From Terriglobia bacterium (lineage in GTDB: Bacteria > Acidobacteriota > Terriglobia > Bryobacterales > Bryobacteraceae), in the NCBI GenBank assembly GCA_021324185.1, contig JAJPJN010000027.1, positions 1 through 43,688 of the forward strand: a stretch of 43,688 nucleotides of DNA, given 5' to 3'. Below, piece by piece: positions 23,213 through 32,029 of the stretch. Made by a program: the position numbers and the translations under genes. The notes under the pieces are model-generated. The model saw only the letters and a list, made by a program, of their open reading frames with translations. It had not been told where the DNA came from and did no database searches. Numbering within the stretch: position 1 is the first letter of the stretch; every line of letters begins with the position of its first letter.

Positions 23213-24136
23213 CTAAACGTTACCTTCCTTGTCTGCGCGCTGTCGTATGAATCCTCTCACGTCTTTTCGTTTGATGTCCAGCAGGAGATAGCCGATGAGA
23301 GCGAAAACGGTGATGGTACCAACGTTGATGCCGAACGTGCCGATGCGAGAGAGCGTGAGAGATGCGCCGGGAAATCCGGCTACGAGGCAGTAGCCGATCC
23401 AAACCGGATACACGCCATACTGAACGGCCGCCGCGACTCCGATGAGATAGCGTCTGCCGGCATCGTCTTCGGTAATCACGCCAGCCGTCAAGCCGATGAC
23501 AGCAGAGATGGCGAAGCTGGGAAGAGGCTCGAGGAAACCGTGATAGCCCATCGGCTGGCCGTGTGCGAGCGCAACGAGGGCACCGCTGAGGACGGAGACG
23601 CTACAGCTTGCGAGCAGCGCTTTCAGGCTTTGCCGTGCAAGCTGCAGATCGCCGGACCAGGCGCCGAAGCTCAAGCCAACGACTTGCGACATGAACGGCA
23701 GAAACAGGGCTGCGACAACGATCATCACAGGATCGTTTCTGAGCATTCCATAGGCAAGCAGAGTAGCGCCGCCGGCCGCGCGCGCCCAATAACTGATGGT
23801 GATGTGATTGAGCTGCCAGAGATCTTCAAAGACGTTGATGGGCGGCTCCAGCATCGGCTTGGTGACGTCGCGCGGGTGAGTATCGTTGACGACGGCACGC
23901 AGCTCGCGCGAGGTCAGTGTAGATTCGGACGAATCAAACCAGTCGGATGTCAGGACGGCATCGGCAAACTTTTTTGCCAGCGGTGTTGAGGTCTCGGCGC
24001 TGACCACTTCTTTGGTGCAATTGGGCCCGTACGCATACACCGGGTAGACGCTCACCTGAGGAATTCCAGCGCGTTTGGCTAGTTCAGCCACATCCTTCGA
24101 GCGCCCTTCGGGAACAGTAACCCTGATCTCATGCAT
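23213..24136 (-). CDS. DUF389-like membrane protein
   Basis: A 307-residue protein. The N-terminal 95 residues are soluble with a ferredoxin-like pattern (MHEIRVTVPEGRSKDVAELA). From about residue 115 there are roughly five or six membrane helices, with NDPVMIVVAALFLPFMSQVV followed by GLSFGAW, close to the signature of the DUF389/TIGR00341 family, whose function is unsettled. It is transcribed towards the M19 dipeptidase gene. It is divergent from the MauE-thioredoxin gene, with 88 bases between starts; no convincing promoter or ribosome site is visible for it. Assignment rests on this one membrane motif. Confidence 0.55.
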   Translation of the reverse strand: MHEIRVTVPEGRSKDVAELAKRAGIPQVSVYPVYAYGPNCTKEVVSAETSTPLAKKFADAVLTSDWFDSSESTLTSRELRAVVNDTHPRDVTKPMLEPPINVFEDLWQLNHITISYWARAAGGATLLAYGMLRNDPVMIVVAALFLPFMSQVVGLSFGAWSGDLQLARQSLKALLASCSVSVLSGALVALAHGQPMGYHGFLEPLPSFAISAVIGLTAGVITEDDAGRRYLIGVAAAVQYGVYPVWIGYCLVAGFPGASLTLSRIGTFGINVGTITVFALIGYLLLDIKRKDVRGFIRQRADKEGNV

Positions 24137-24224
24137 AGTTGCGCGAACCGCTCTCTGGCGGCCGCGGAGGAGGAAACCGCTACAATGACTTCAACAGCTT
24201 ACCAACTGAATCGAGGAGTTTTTC

Positions 24225-25160
24225 TTGCCGGCCATGTCCGACGCTTCATCACTTCCGCGCGAATACGCGCGCGGCGGATCGTCCGCCTGGAAAGCGCATG
24301 CCGCCGCCATTTCGGCTATTCTGCTCGGAATTATTTTTTTAGTTTCGGGTGGGTGGAAAGTTATCGAGCCCTACCGGTCCGGCGAACTGCTGGAACAGGC
24401 GCAGGTGCCCGCCGGGCTGGGCGTTTTGGGCGCGCTGGTGCTGGGCACGCTCGAACTGCTGGCAGCTTTCCTGCTGTTTACGCCGAAGCTGCGACGCTGG
24501 GGCGGATTGCTTGGTTCGCTGTTGATGCTGTTCTTTATTGGCTGGATCGGGTACTACTATCACGTGCTGGTGGGCCATGAATGCAGTTGTTTTCCGATCA
24601 TCAAGCGAACCGTAGGTCCGGGATTCTTTGTTGGCGATGCAATTTTTCTGCTGTTGGGCGTGATGGCGTTCCTATGGTCACGCCCGGTGGCCAGCCTGAA
24701 AGTGCCGGCGGTTGCCTTATTGGCGTTGGTGGTTCTTGCGGGCGCGAGTTTCGGAGTCAATACGTTCCGGCGGCAGAACGTGCAAGTACCGAATCCGGTG
24801 ATTGTGAATGGCAAGCCTGCCGACCTGACGCATGGGAAAGTTTTTCTGTTCTTCTACGACCCGGAGTGCTCGCACTGCCTGGCGGCTGCCAAATTTATGT
24901 CGACACTGAATTGGGGCAACACAGAAGTTGTGGGCATTCCGACACACGACCCCCAGTTTGCAAAAGACTTTCTTGGGGATACCCATCTAAAAGCCGATAC
25001 CAGCCTGGAGACTCAGAAGCTCAGGAAGGCATTCCCGTTTGTCGATCCGCCCTACGGCGTGGCGCTGGACGATGGACAAGTGAAAGCGACGTTTGAGCAG
25101 ACGCAGTTCAATGAGCCGCTTCCCGCGCCGCAGTTGAAGAAACTCGGATTCGTGAAATAG
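24225..25160 (+). CDS. MauE-type membrane protein fused to a thioredoxin-like domain
   Basis: A 311-residue protein. The first part (about residues 28-165) has four membrane helices of the MauE/DoxX type (GIIFLVSGGWKVIEPYRSGE). The second part (about 185-311) is a thioredoxin fold with an active-site-like CSHC in FFYDPECSHCLAAAKF. A further Cys pair (HECSCFP, about residue 120) lies in the loop between helices 3 and 4. MauE proteins are thought to pass electrons or disulfides to periplasmic partners, so this fusion may be a self-contained thiol-disulfide relay; that is inference. The start is TTG at 24225, 6 bases after GAGGAG; an ATG at 24234 is the alternative. Confidence 0.7.
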   Translation: MPAMSDASSLPREYARGGSSAWKAHAAAISAILLGIIFLVSGGWKVIEPYRSGELLEQAQVPAGLGVLGALVLGTLELLAAFLLFTPKLRRWGGLLGSLLMLFFIGWIGYYYHVLVGHECSCFPIIKRTVGPGFFVGDAIFLLLGVMAFLWSRPVASLKVPAVALLALVVLAGASFGVNTFRRQNVQVPNPVIVNGKPADLTHGKVFLFFYDPECSHCLAAAKFMSTLNWGNTEVVGIPTHDPQFAKDFLGDTHLKADTSLETQKLRKAFPFVDPPYGVALDDGQVKATFEQTQFNEPLPAPQLKKLGFVK

Positions 25161-25170
25161 CGGGCGCGCG

Positions 25171-26808
25171 TTGCCTGCCCTTTTGATTCCGCTGCTCTGC
25201 GCTGCGGAGCTCGTTTTGTTTTTATTGCCCGGCGCGGCAATCGTAACAGCTATTTTGCGCAAACGCGAGATGCCGGCAGGTCTTTCGCTGATTGCGGCCA
25301 TTGTGGCGAGCGCAGCCTGCGGGTATGTTGCGTTCTGGATCTATTTTGCGAGCAAGCTAGCGGGGCAGATTTTTTCGTATGGCGTTGTAGTGGCGGCGCT
25401 GGTTGCGCTAGCGCGAAGACGGAAGCAGGAAGACGCAAGCCGGAAGCAGGAATTAAGAGAGGCCGTTGTTCCGCTTCTATATGCGTTCTGTTTGGGCGTT
25501 TTTTATTTGAGCCTCTTGTACCTTTTTGTAAATCCGATGCAGGCGGGAGTCGATGTCGCCAACGTGCGTTTTTTCCCCGAGACGCGGCCGGGCGATAACA
25601 TTATCCCGTTTATATTTGCGGAACGAATTTACGATCGTGCGCCGATCCGGCCGTTTTGCTGCGGCGACTGGCTGAGCAGCGATCGGCCTCCTCTGCAGGC
25701 AGGAATTTTTCTGTTGCAACGGCCGCTGCGAGTGGCGGGTAACACGGGATTGCAGTACCAGGTGCTGGGCACGATGCTGCAATGTCTTTGGGTGTGCGGC
25801 GTGTGGAGTGTGTTGCGAGCGCTGGGAGCTGGGATGCGGCGGTGTACGCAGGTATTGTGCTTGCTCGGCTTTTCGGGATTTCTCTTTTACAACAGCGTGT
25901 ACGTGTGGCCGAAGCTTTTAGCGGCAGCATTTATTCTGTTTGTGTTTGCGATACTTGCACGCGCGATTTTAGAGCCTAGAGCGTTGAGGCGATTTGAAAT
26001 AGCTCTCGCCGCATCGAGTTTCGTCCTGGCTTTGCTGGCGCATCCAGGCAGCGTGTTCAGCACGCCGGCGATTGTGGTTGCGTTGCTTTGGAAGCGGGAT
26101 TTGCTGCGTTGGAAGCAAGCCGCTCTCGCCCTGCCGATTTTTGTTGCCGCGATTGTGCCATGGATGCTCTATCAAAAGTTCTATGACCCGCCGGGCAACC
26201 GGCTGTTGAAGATGCATCTGGCAGGCGTTATGGAGCCGGACCCGCGCAGCACGTTCCAGGCACTTCAAGATGCTTACGGTGGCCTGAGTGTTGGGAAGAT
26301 TTTCAGAAACAAGGCAGCCAATCTGGAAAGCGCAGTGGGAATCGCTACTTGGAAAGACTTGCGAATTGCGGAACGCGAGTACATACCCTGGGCGATTGGG
26401 GTGCTGAATCTGGGCTGGGTGCTACTGCTGAGGAGACGGCTCTCTGTGTTTGCGGCTCAGTTGGGCTGGATCATAGGAGCAGCGGCCCTGAATCTGCTGG
26501 TTTGGTGCATCGTGTTGTTTGGGCCGGGGTACGCCGTTACCGAGGACGGCTCCTATGCCGATATTCTGCTGCTCTCGATTGCGCTCGCTGGATTTGTTTT
26601 GGCGGCGCGCCGATTCTGGCCGTTGATTCTTGTGGCGCAAGCAATCAATCTGATTTTTGTTTGGGTGCTGTTCCGGCCGGAATCGTTCACGCTGCCATCA
26701 CGCGTTGTAGCCGCGCCCTCACTACAGTGGCCGATGCTGGTGCTGGCGGTGCTGTTCGGCTTAGCCGCGGCCGTGGCCTACGCGTTCGTCCAGCAAGAGC
26801 CGGAGTAA
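25171..26808 (+). CDS. Polytopic membrane protein, possible GT-C type glycosyltransferase
   Basis: A 545-residue protein with about 11-12 hydrophobic helices. A large loop at about residues 125-190 carries [20 protein letters not shown] and [10 protein letters not shown]; the Pro-rich motif resembles those in the first periplasmic loops of GT-C lipid-linked sugar transferases. No family can be named with confidence. The start is TTG at 25171, 10 bases after the stop of the MauE-thioredoxin gene, so an operon is likely. The 3' end overlaps the convergent cysE gene by 48 bases. Confidence 0.5.
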   Translation: MPALLIPLLCAAELVLFLLPGAAIVTAILRKREMPAGLSLIAAIVASAACGYVAFWIYFASKLAGQIFSYGVVVAALVALARRRKQEDASRKQELREAVVPLLYAFCLGVFYLSLLYLFVNPMQAGVDVANVRFFPETRPGDNIIPFIFAERIYDRAPIRPFCCGDWLSSDRPPLQAGIFLLQRPLRVAGNTGLQYQVLGTMLQCLWVCGVWSVLRALGAGMRRCTQVLCLLGFSGFLFYNSVYVWPKLLAAAFILFVFAILARAILEPRALRRFEIALAASSFVLALLAHPGSVFSTPAIVVALLWKRDLLRWKQAALALPIFVAAIVPWMLYQKFYDPPGNRLLKMHLAGVMEPDPRSTFQALQDAYGGLSVGKIFRNKAANLESAVGIATWKDLRIAEREYIPWAIGVLNLGWVLLLRRRLSVFAAQLGWIIGAAALNLLVWCIVLFGPGYAVTEDGSYADILLLSIALAGFVLAARRFWPLILVAQAINLIFVWVLFRPESFTLPSRVVAAPSLQWPMLVLAVLFGLAAAVAYAFVQQEPE

Positions 26809-27420
26809 CGCTTCGAGCTCGCGGATACGGTCGTTCATCTGCTCCAGGTCTGCCATTTCGGCTTCGGCGCATTCGGCGACTCGCCCGTGCTCCAGCGTGC
26901 CGAGCGCTTCGGCGCGCGCGCGCACGACTTTGCCTGGAATGCCTACTACTGTGGAACCGGCAGGAACGGAGTGCACGACTACCGATCCAGCGCCGACTTT
27001 TACGTCGTCACCCAGCGTGATATTTCCGAGCACGGCCGCCCCCGTGCCCACTACAACGCGATTGCCGAGCGTAGGATGCCGCTTGCCTCGCTGGCTGCCG
27101 GTACCGCCGATGGTGACTCCCTGGTACAGCAGCACGTCGTCGCCGATCTCAGCGGTTTCGCCGATGACGACGCCCAGGCCGTGATCGATGAACAAGCGCT
27201 TGCCGAGTTTGGCGCCGGGATGTATTTCGATGCCGGTCAGAAAACGCGAAAAGTGGGAGACCAGCCGCGCCAGCACGTAGCGCTTGCGCCGGTACAGCCA
27301 ATGCGCGATCTGGTGAAATGCCACCGCATGCAGGCCCGGATAACAGAGCAGAATTTCGAGACTGCTCTTGGCGGCGGGATCTTCCCGCTGGATGGCACGT
27401 ATCTGCTCCCGAAGTGACAC
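26761..27420 (-). CDS. cysE: Serine O-acetyltransferase (CysE)
   Basis: CysE acetylates L-serine from acetyl-CoA, the entry step to cysteine. The N-terminal helical part has [21 protein letters not shown] left-handed beta-helix of hexapeptide repeats follows (about residues 68-165), with [31 protein letters not shown] and [15 protein letters not shown]. The C-terminus is a short coiled-coil-like helix ([20 protein letters not shown]). The 219-residue length matches the short bacterial class. The start is GTG at 27420, with AAGGG a few bases upstream. Its last 16 codons lie antisense to the end of the preceding membrane protein gene. No O-acetylserine lyase gene is adjacent. Confidence 0.9.
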   Translation of the reverse strand: MSLREQIRAIQREDPAAKSSLEILLCYPGLHAVAFHQIAHWLYRRKRYVLARLVSHFSRFLTGIEIHPGAKLGKRLFIDHGLGVVIGETAEIGDDVLLYQGVTIGGTGSQRGKRHPTLGNRVVVGTGAAVLGNITLGDDVKVGAGSVVVHSVPAGSTVVGIPGKVVRARAEALGTLEHGRVAECAEAEMADLEQMNDRIRELEALLRLLLDERVGHGRG

Positions 27421-27483
27421 TCAGCCCTTATTTTCTCCTATGCGGGCAACCCGCCGCTGATGCGCGGTGCTACATCTTAGTTC

Positions 27484-28698
27484 GTGAGCACCAACCGGCT
27501 CTACTATCAGGATTGTTATCTGACGACTTTCCCGGCGCGCGTTGTTGATTTAGCCGAGGACGGCCGGCGAGTCTACCTGGAATCGACGGCCTTTTATCCC
27601 ACGTCGGGAGGACAGCCACACGACACGGGCGTTCTGGACGGCCAAAGGGTCATCGACGTGATCGATGAAGGCGAGCGCATCGCGCATGTGCTGGCAGGCC
27701 CGTTGCGCGAGCGCCATTCGGAAGGCCGGATCGATTGGGCGCGCCGTTACGATCACATGCAGCAGCATACCGGCCAGCATCTGCTATCGGCTGTGTTCGT
27801 TGAACTGTTCGACGCGCAGACGCTCATCGTCCATATGGGGCCGGAGGTTTCGAGCATCGAGTTATCTCTCAAGGAACTCAAGGACGCGCAGATTGAAGCT
27901 GTAGAGAATCGGGCGAACGCGCTGGTTTGGGAGGCGCGGCCTGTGCGGATTCTGTTTGAAGAGGCGGAGTCGGTGGAGGGATTGCGCAAAGCCAGCGGCC
28001 GCAGCGGAATGTTGCGGGTGATAGAAATCAGGGGGATGGATCGAAGCGCGTGCGGCGGGACGCACGTGAGGTCCACTGCCGAGCTGGGGCCGATTCAAAT
28101 TGTGCGCTGGGAGCGGGTGCGCGGCAACGTGCGGGCGGAGTTTGTCTGCGGGGGACGGGCGCTGCAGCGAGGCAGGCAGGAGCGCCGCACGCTGATGGAA
28201 GTGTCGCGAATTGCTTCGACCGCGGGCGATAAACTCCCCGAATATGTCGCCGGGCTGAGGAACCGGCTGGCAGAGGTGGAGAAAACGGAGCAGCGGCTGA
28301 AAGGCGAACTGGCGCGGCGCGAGGGCGAACAGAAGTACCGCGAGACTCGGCCGGGGAAAGATGGCATTCGCCGCTGGTTGATCGAGGCTGCGGCAATCGA
28401 CGACTCGGTACGGGCGCGGGCCCAGACCTTCGCGAAATCAGGCCGCGCCATCGTGCTGGCGGCAGGCGTGCAGCCCGCTGGAGTTCTGGTGGCATGCTCG
28501 CCCGATTCAGGCGTCCACGCGGGGACTGTGCTGAAAGAAGTGCTGTCCCGGGCGGGCGGCCGTGGAGGTGGCTCTGCCATTCTGGCCCAGGGAGAGCTTC
28601 CCGATGCTTCCATTCTGGAAGCGCTGAAGACAGAACTGAAATTTGAGCCGCTAACGGGTGAACCCGACCGCGAACAGGCCCAGGCCGCAGAGAAATAG
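27484..28698 (+). CDS. Alanyl-tRNA editing protein with DHHA1 domain (AlaX-L-like)
   Basis: A free-standing trans-editing factor that removes Ser or Gly from mischarged tRNA-Ala. It lacks the class II synthetase core. The N-terminal beta domain has FYPTSGGQPHDTG (about residues 38-50). The zinc ligands are HXXXH in MQQHTGQHLLSA (about 97) and CXXXH in SACGGTHV (about 190). A coiled-coil (about 240-285) and a C-terminal DHHA1 domain with RAGGRGGGS (about 360) follow. Length 404 fits the long AlaX class. The start is GTG at 27484. The 3' end overlaps the convergent transporter gene by 48 bases. Confidence 0.87.
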   Translation: MSTNRLYYQDCYLTTFPARVVDLAEDGRRVYLESTAFYPTSGGQPHDTGVLDGQRVIDVIDEGERIAHVLAGPLRERHSEGRIDWARRYDHMQQHTGQHLLSAVFVELFDAQTLIVHMGPEVSSIELSLKELKDAQIEAVENRANALVWEARPVRILFEEAESVEGLRKASGRSGMLRVIEIRGMDRSACGGTHVRSTAELGPIQIVRWERVRGNVRAEFVCGGRALQRGRQERRTLMEVSRIASTAGDKLPEYVAGLRNRLAEVEKTEQRLKGELARREGEQKYRETRPGKDGIRRWLIEAAAIDDSVRARAQTFAKSGRAIVLAAGVQPAGVLVACSPDSGVHAGTVLKEVLSRAGGRGGGSAILAQGELPDASILEALKTELKFEPLTGEPDREQAQAAEK

Positions 28699-29772
28699 GC
28701 AGAGGCCCGCGACGAGCGATATCTTCACGCGCGACGGAGCTGCAAATTCTTTCCATACCGTCGCGCCGAAGAGAAATGCTAAGGGTACCGAGAGCAACGG
28801 GAGAAGAATATCGAGGATCCTGGGGACATCGACGCTGGGCGGGGCATCGCTACCGAGGGCCGCAGCTAGAAGGCCGCCGAGACATACCGCGCCGCCACCG
28901 AAGCCCAGTAAGTGCTGGCGCAGATTGCCGCGAAAATAGGCGCCGAATTTCAACGGGCCGCCTTCGATGGTGATGTTCAGGAAATAGAAGTTATAGATGA
29001 TCGTCGAGACCAGGACGCCGATGCCGAACAACAGCATGCCCGCGTAGGCGCCGAGACCCAGGTCGCCGGGAACGCAGTTTTGGAGCGCCGGCACAAAGAA
29101 CCCCATCGCCAGCCCGCCGATAAGTGCCACCACAACGCCACGCACCGATCTTTGTGGTGCTTTGCGCTTGGGCGACAGAAGCGTTTTCGCCTTGCGTAGA
29201 GGCGCTGTTTTCGCCTGCCCGGCCGCAGGCGCACTGGCTGCGGACCCTCCCGCCTGGCCTGCGGTGACCGGCTGTGTATCTTTTTTCGACGCCAGAACGG
29301 CGGCTTCACGGAGACGGGCTGAGCGGATTTCGAAGACTAAGCACGCGAGCATCACGACAACGCCGGGAATCAGGAAAGCCAGATTCGCCGGATTGAAGTG
29401 GAAGAAACTGCTGATTACCAGTGCAAACCCGATGGTTAGAGGAAAGGCGGTTGAAATGCCGATCAGCCCGACGGCAGCGAGCAACAGCATGTTGCCGAGA
29501 TTAAATACCGCGCCCGCGATGATCGCCAATGCTTGCGCGGTGCGGCCCGCAACCAGCATGCGGTCGCTGAATGCCAGATCGGAACCAAGCGTTCCCAGAG
29601 TGAAAGCCGCGATCAAAACCACCAGAAGCCCGCCTATCGAGAAATCAATCGCGAACAGCTCAAAGCGCCACTTCGCACCGGCGGCCTTAAAGGTATTGAT
29701 CCAAGCGCCCAAACAGAATAAGGAGGCAATCAGCAGAATTAAGACGGGAACGTAGGTGACCGGTAGTATCAT
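28651..29772 (-). CDS. DMT-superfamily transporter, GRP sugar/ureide permease-like
   Basis: A 373-residue membrane protein with ten predicted helices in two five-helix halves, split by a hydrophilic loop (about residues 165-215) rich in Ala, Lys and Gln. AGAVFNLGNMLLLAAVGLIGIST is close to the ureide permease/GRP motif for helix 4. GGLAMGFFVPAL begins the second half, as in glucose/ribose porter proteins. The substrate is unknown (sugar or nucleobase derivative). It lies 34 bases after the penicillin-binding protein gene on the same strand and may be co-transcribed. Its last 16 codons overlap the end of the editing-protein gene. Confidence 0.65.
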   Translation of the reverse strand: MILPVTYVPVLILLIASLFCLGAWINTFKAAGAKWRFELFAIDFSIGGLLVVLIAAFTLGTLGSDLAFSDRMLVAGRTAQALAIIAGAVFNLGNMLLLAAVGLIGISTAFPLTIGFALVISSFFHFNPANLAFLIPGVVVMLACLVFEIRSARLREAAVLASKKDTQPVTAGQAGGSAASAPAAGQAKTAPLRKAKTLLSPKRKAPQRSVRGVVVALIGGLAMGFFVPALQNCVPGDLGLGAYAGMLLFGIGVLVSTIIYNFYFLNITIEGGPLKFGAYFRGNLRQHLLGFGGGAVCLGGLLAAALGSDAPPSVDVPRILDILLPLLSVPLAFLFGATVWKEFAAPSRVKISLVAGLCLFLCGLGLFAVGFTR

Positions 29773-29806
29773 GCCAGCCCTATACTCTACCAGTTACGCG
29801 AATTTG

Positions 29807-31081
29807 TCAGTGGCTATTGGGCTGGGTGAGTAATGTTGCAGGTACGGTGGGTACCGATGCCGATTCGGTACCAAAGTAATGCGCGAGAGAAAGGTTGCGA
29901 TAGACATTCCCCGCGATGCTGGAAGCGATGGGCCCGCTGATGCCGCGGCCACCGGTGAGGAGAACCACGACTACGACTTTGTTCTTGGCGAACTCGTTGA
30001 ACGAGCCGAACCAACCCAAGTGCACGCCGGGTTGGGCGGTGTCGGTGCATGTGCCGGTTTTTCCAAAGATCAGTTCGTTGGGATCGTAAAGGGCGCGTTT
30101 GGCGGTTCCAAACTCGACTGCGCCTAACATCCCGGCTTTCACCTGGGGCAGGAAGCTGGCTATATCGAGTTCGCGCTTAATGCGGGGAACGAATTTTTCA
30201 ATCTCTTCCTGCGTACGCGGATACTGCAGGTAGTACATCGTACCGCCGTTGGCGATGGTGCTGACGATGCTGGTGAGTTCCAGAGGCGTCAACCGGATGC
30301 CATCGCCAAAACTGGTCATCATGCCGACACCGGTGCTCGGAACTTCGGAAGCCAGATAGCCCGGCTCTTCACCCGGAATGTCGAGGCCCGCTTTTTCACC
30401 CAACCCGAATAACTTTCCGTACTTCACTACCCGGTCGAAGCCCAACTGCTGTCCGAGTTTGGCGAAATAGAGGTTGTTTGAGTGCGCGAGCGCCTGCGTC
30501 ATATCCATGCTGTAGCGGCGCGTCAGATGGACATTCGTGGTGGAGCCCAGAATGCCTTCACTGAGCGATGCAAGGGAGACGACCATCTTGACCGTCGAAC
30601 AAGGCTGAAAGGCTCCTTTGAGAGCTACTTTCTGGTTGACGATGCTGAGGATGCGCCCGTTCTGCGGGTCGGCTACAACGACTGAGCCGTTGTAAGGACC
30701 CAGAGCATCGACAGCCGCCTTCCGGACAATCGGATCTTCCCCTTCCACCGAATCGCCGACCGTGGAATCAGCATAGGTCGGCTCAGTCCATGGATTGAAG
30801 AAAACTCTGCCCCTCGTGCGCCGCCGCGCAGTGGCCACTTTGCGGGTTGTTGCGACGTCGGTGTGCAGCAAAGCTGCCTGCGTCGTCGTTCGCGGGGCCA
30901 CTCTGTTTGTGTTGGCCGCAACCACTACTTCGGAGGAAGCAACTAACTTCTTCTTGCGATGCTTTTTATGATGGACGGACGCAGCGGTCGTGGTGGGCTC
31001 GGCTGCCTGCGCCAGCAGGCCACCGAGGGCGATCGTGCCAACGGCACAGAAAATAATACGGCGAATGAGGCAGAGGTTCAT
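29807..31081 (-). CDS. Penicillin-binding transpeptidase domain protein, secreted
   Basis: A 424-residue protein with a signal peptide (ending near LLAQAAE). A very basic, Thr/Ala-rich linker covers about residues 30-90 (HHKKHRKKKL, ATARRRTRGR). The transpeptidase domain carries all three serine-penicillin-recognising motifs: STVK (about residue 168), SNN (about 208) and KTGT (about 345). The dimerisation domain of normal class B proteins is absent, so this is a compact D,D-transpeptidase or carboxypeptidase, or a beta-lactam-sensing relative. ATG at 31081 is chosen over two GTG codons upstream because AAGGGG lies 5 bases before it. A sigma-70-like promoter is visible at 31164-31192. Confidence 0.83.
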   Translation of the reverse strand: MNLCLIRRIIFCAVGTIALGGLLAQAAEPTTTAASVHHKKHRKKKLVASSEVVVAANTNRVAPRTTTQAALLHTDVATTRKVATARRRTRGRVFFNPWTEPTYADSTVGDSVEGEDPIVRKAAVDALGPYNGSVVVADPQNGRILSIVNQKVALKGAFQPCSTVKMVVSLASLSEGILGSTTNVHLTRRYSMDMTQALAHSNNLYFAKLGQQLGFDRVVKYGKLFGLGEKAGLDIPGEEPGYLASEVPSTGVGMMTSFGDGIRLTPLELTSIVSTIANGGTMYYLQYPRTQEEIEKFVPRIKRELDIASFLPQVKAGMLGAVEFGTAKRALYDPNELIFGKTGTCTDTAQPGVHLGWFGSFNEFAKNKVVVVVLLTGGRGISGPIASSIAGNVYRNLSLAHYFGTESASVPTVPATLLTQPNSH

Positions 31082-31163
31082 CACCACCCCTTAAAAATTT
31101 AAACCAACTCTCCACACCGGCCAGACACACGGTTTTCCGGCTAGCGCAATGCAGATTACTTAT

Positions 31164-31192
31164 ATGCTAAATAGTTCGATTAATCCCGTCAA
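31164..31192 (-). promoter_or_regulatory. Sigma-70-like promoter for the transpeptidase gene
   Basis: On the minus strand TTGACG (complement of 31187-31192), 17 bases, TAGCAT (complement of 31164-31169). The region is unusually AT-rich for this window. The predicted transcript would have a leader of about 75 bases ending in a strong AAGGGG ribosome site. Confidence 0.5.
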
Positions 31193-31243
31193 CTAAAAGA
31201 TTCTCCACAACTTAAAGAAACCTTCATACTTCCAAGCCGGATC

Positions 31244-32029
31244 CTAGCCGGCGGTCCAGCCACCATCAATCGTGATAATTGATCCATTCATGAAATCGGC
31301 TGCCGGCGAGCAAACATATAGGGCCAAGGCGGCAATTTCTTCCGGACGGCCCATGCGGCCTAGCGGCTGCCGCTCACTTAGTTGGACTCGAATCTTATCC
31401 TTCTCGTGTCTGTGGTACCGTTCCAGGTAACCTTCCACAAAAGGCGAGTCTACGGTACCCGGAGCGATGCAGTTAACCCTGATTTGGGTGGGATAATCGA
31501 CGGCCAGTTGCCGTGTCATCGCGATCACCGCTCCTTTCGTTGCACAATAGGCAAATCTTCTTTCGACGCCCACGAGCCCGGCGACCGAGCCAAGGTTCAC
31601 AATTGAACCGCGAGCGCGAATGAGCAGATCCAGGGCGGCGCGAATAGTGAGAAATGTCCCATCCACGTTCACTCGAAATAGCCGCCTGAAGTCAGCCAGC
31701 TCTGTTTCCTGCACGTTCCCCACCAGTCCGATTCCGGCTGAGTTGACCAGTATGTCCAGGCTGGTTAGCCCTTCAAAAGCGCGCGCCAGGCTGGCCTCGT
31801 CGGTTACATCGCAAGGCCGGAACTCTGCGCCTGCGAGGCTGGCCGCCACATCGCGGCCGCGCCGCTCGTCCAGGTCGGCAACAATGACGCGCGCGCCCAC
31901 GCTGGTGAAGAGCCGGGCCGTCGCTTCCCCGATTCCACTCGCGCCCCCGGTGATGAGGGCGAGTTTGCCGTCTAAACGAAAAAGATCTGACATTTGGGAG
32001 CGATTGTAATATTCACAGGCCGAAGTCAC
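31244..32029 (-). CDS. Short-chain dehydrogenase/reductase
   Basis: A classical SDR of 261 residues (or 249 from the later ATG). The cofactor motif TGGASGIGEA, NSAG, catalytic Ser in LGSVAG and YCATK (Tyr/Lys) are all present, with a C-terminal GGW that is typical of sugar-acid dehydrogenases such as 2-keto-3-deoxy-fuconate dehydrogenase. GRMGRPEEIAALALYVCS supports the classical SDR C-terminal region. The ATG at 32029 overlaps the stop of the MFS gene (ATGA), which favours coupled initiation. The family start would fit an ATG at 31993 (MSDLFRLDGK), but no ribosome site precedes it. Confidence 0.85.
   Translation of the reverse strand: MTSACEYYNRSQMSDLFRLDGKLALITGGASGIGEATARLFTSVGARVIVADLDERRGRDVAASLAGAEFRPCDVTDEASLARAFEGLTSLDILVNSAGIGLVGNVQETELADFRRLFRVNVDGTFLTIRAALDLLIRARGSIVNLGSVAGLVGVERRFAYCATKGAVIAMTRQLAVDYPTQIRVNCIAPGTVDSPFVEGYLERYHRHEKDKIRVQLSERQPLGRMGRPEEIAALALYVCSPAADFMNGSIITIDGGWTAG

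Noticed and set aside
26761-28698. The two 48-base overlaps considered as a duplicated element
   Set aside because: The two overlapping sequences are unrelated, so the equal length is probably coincidence.
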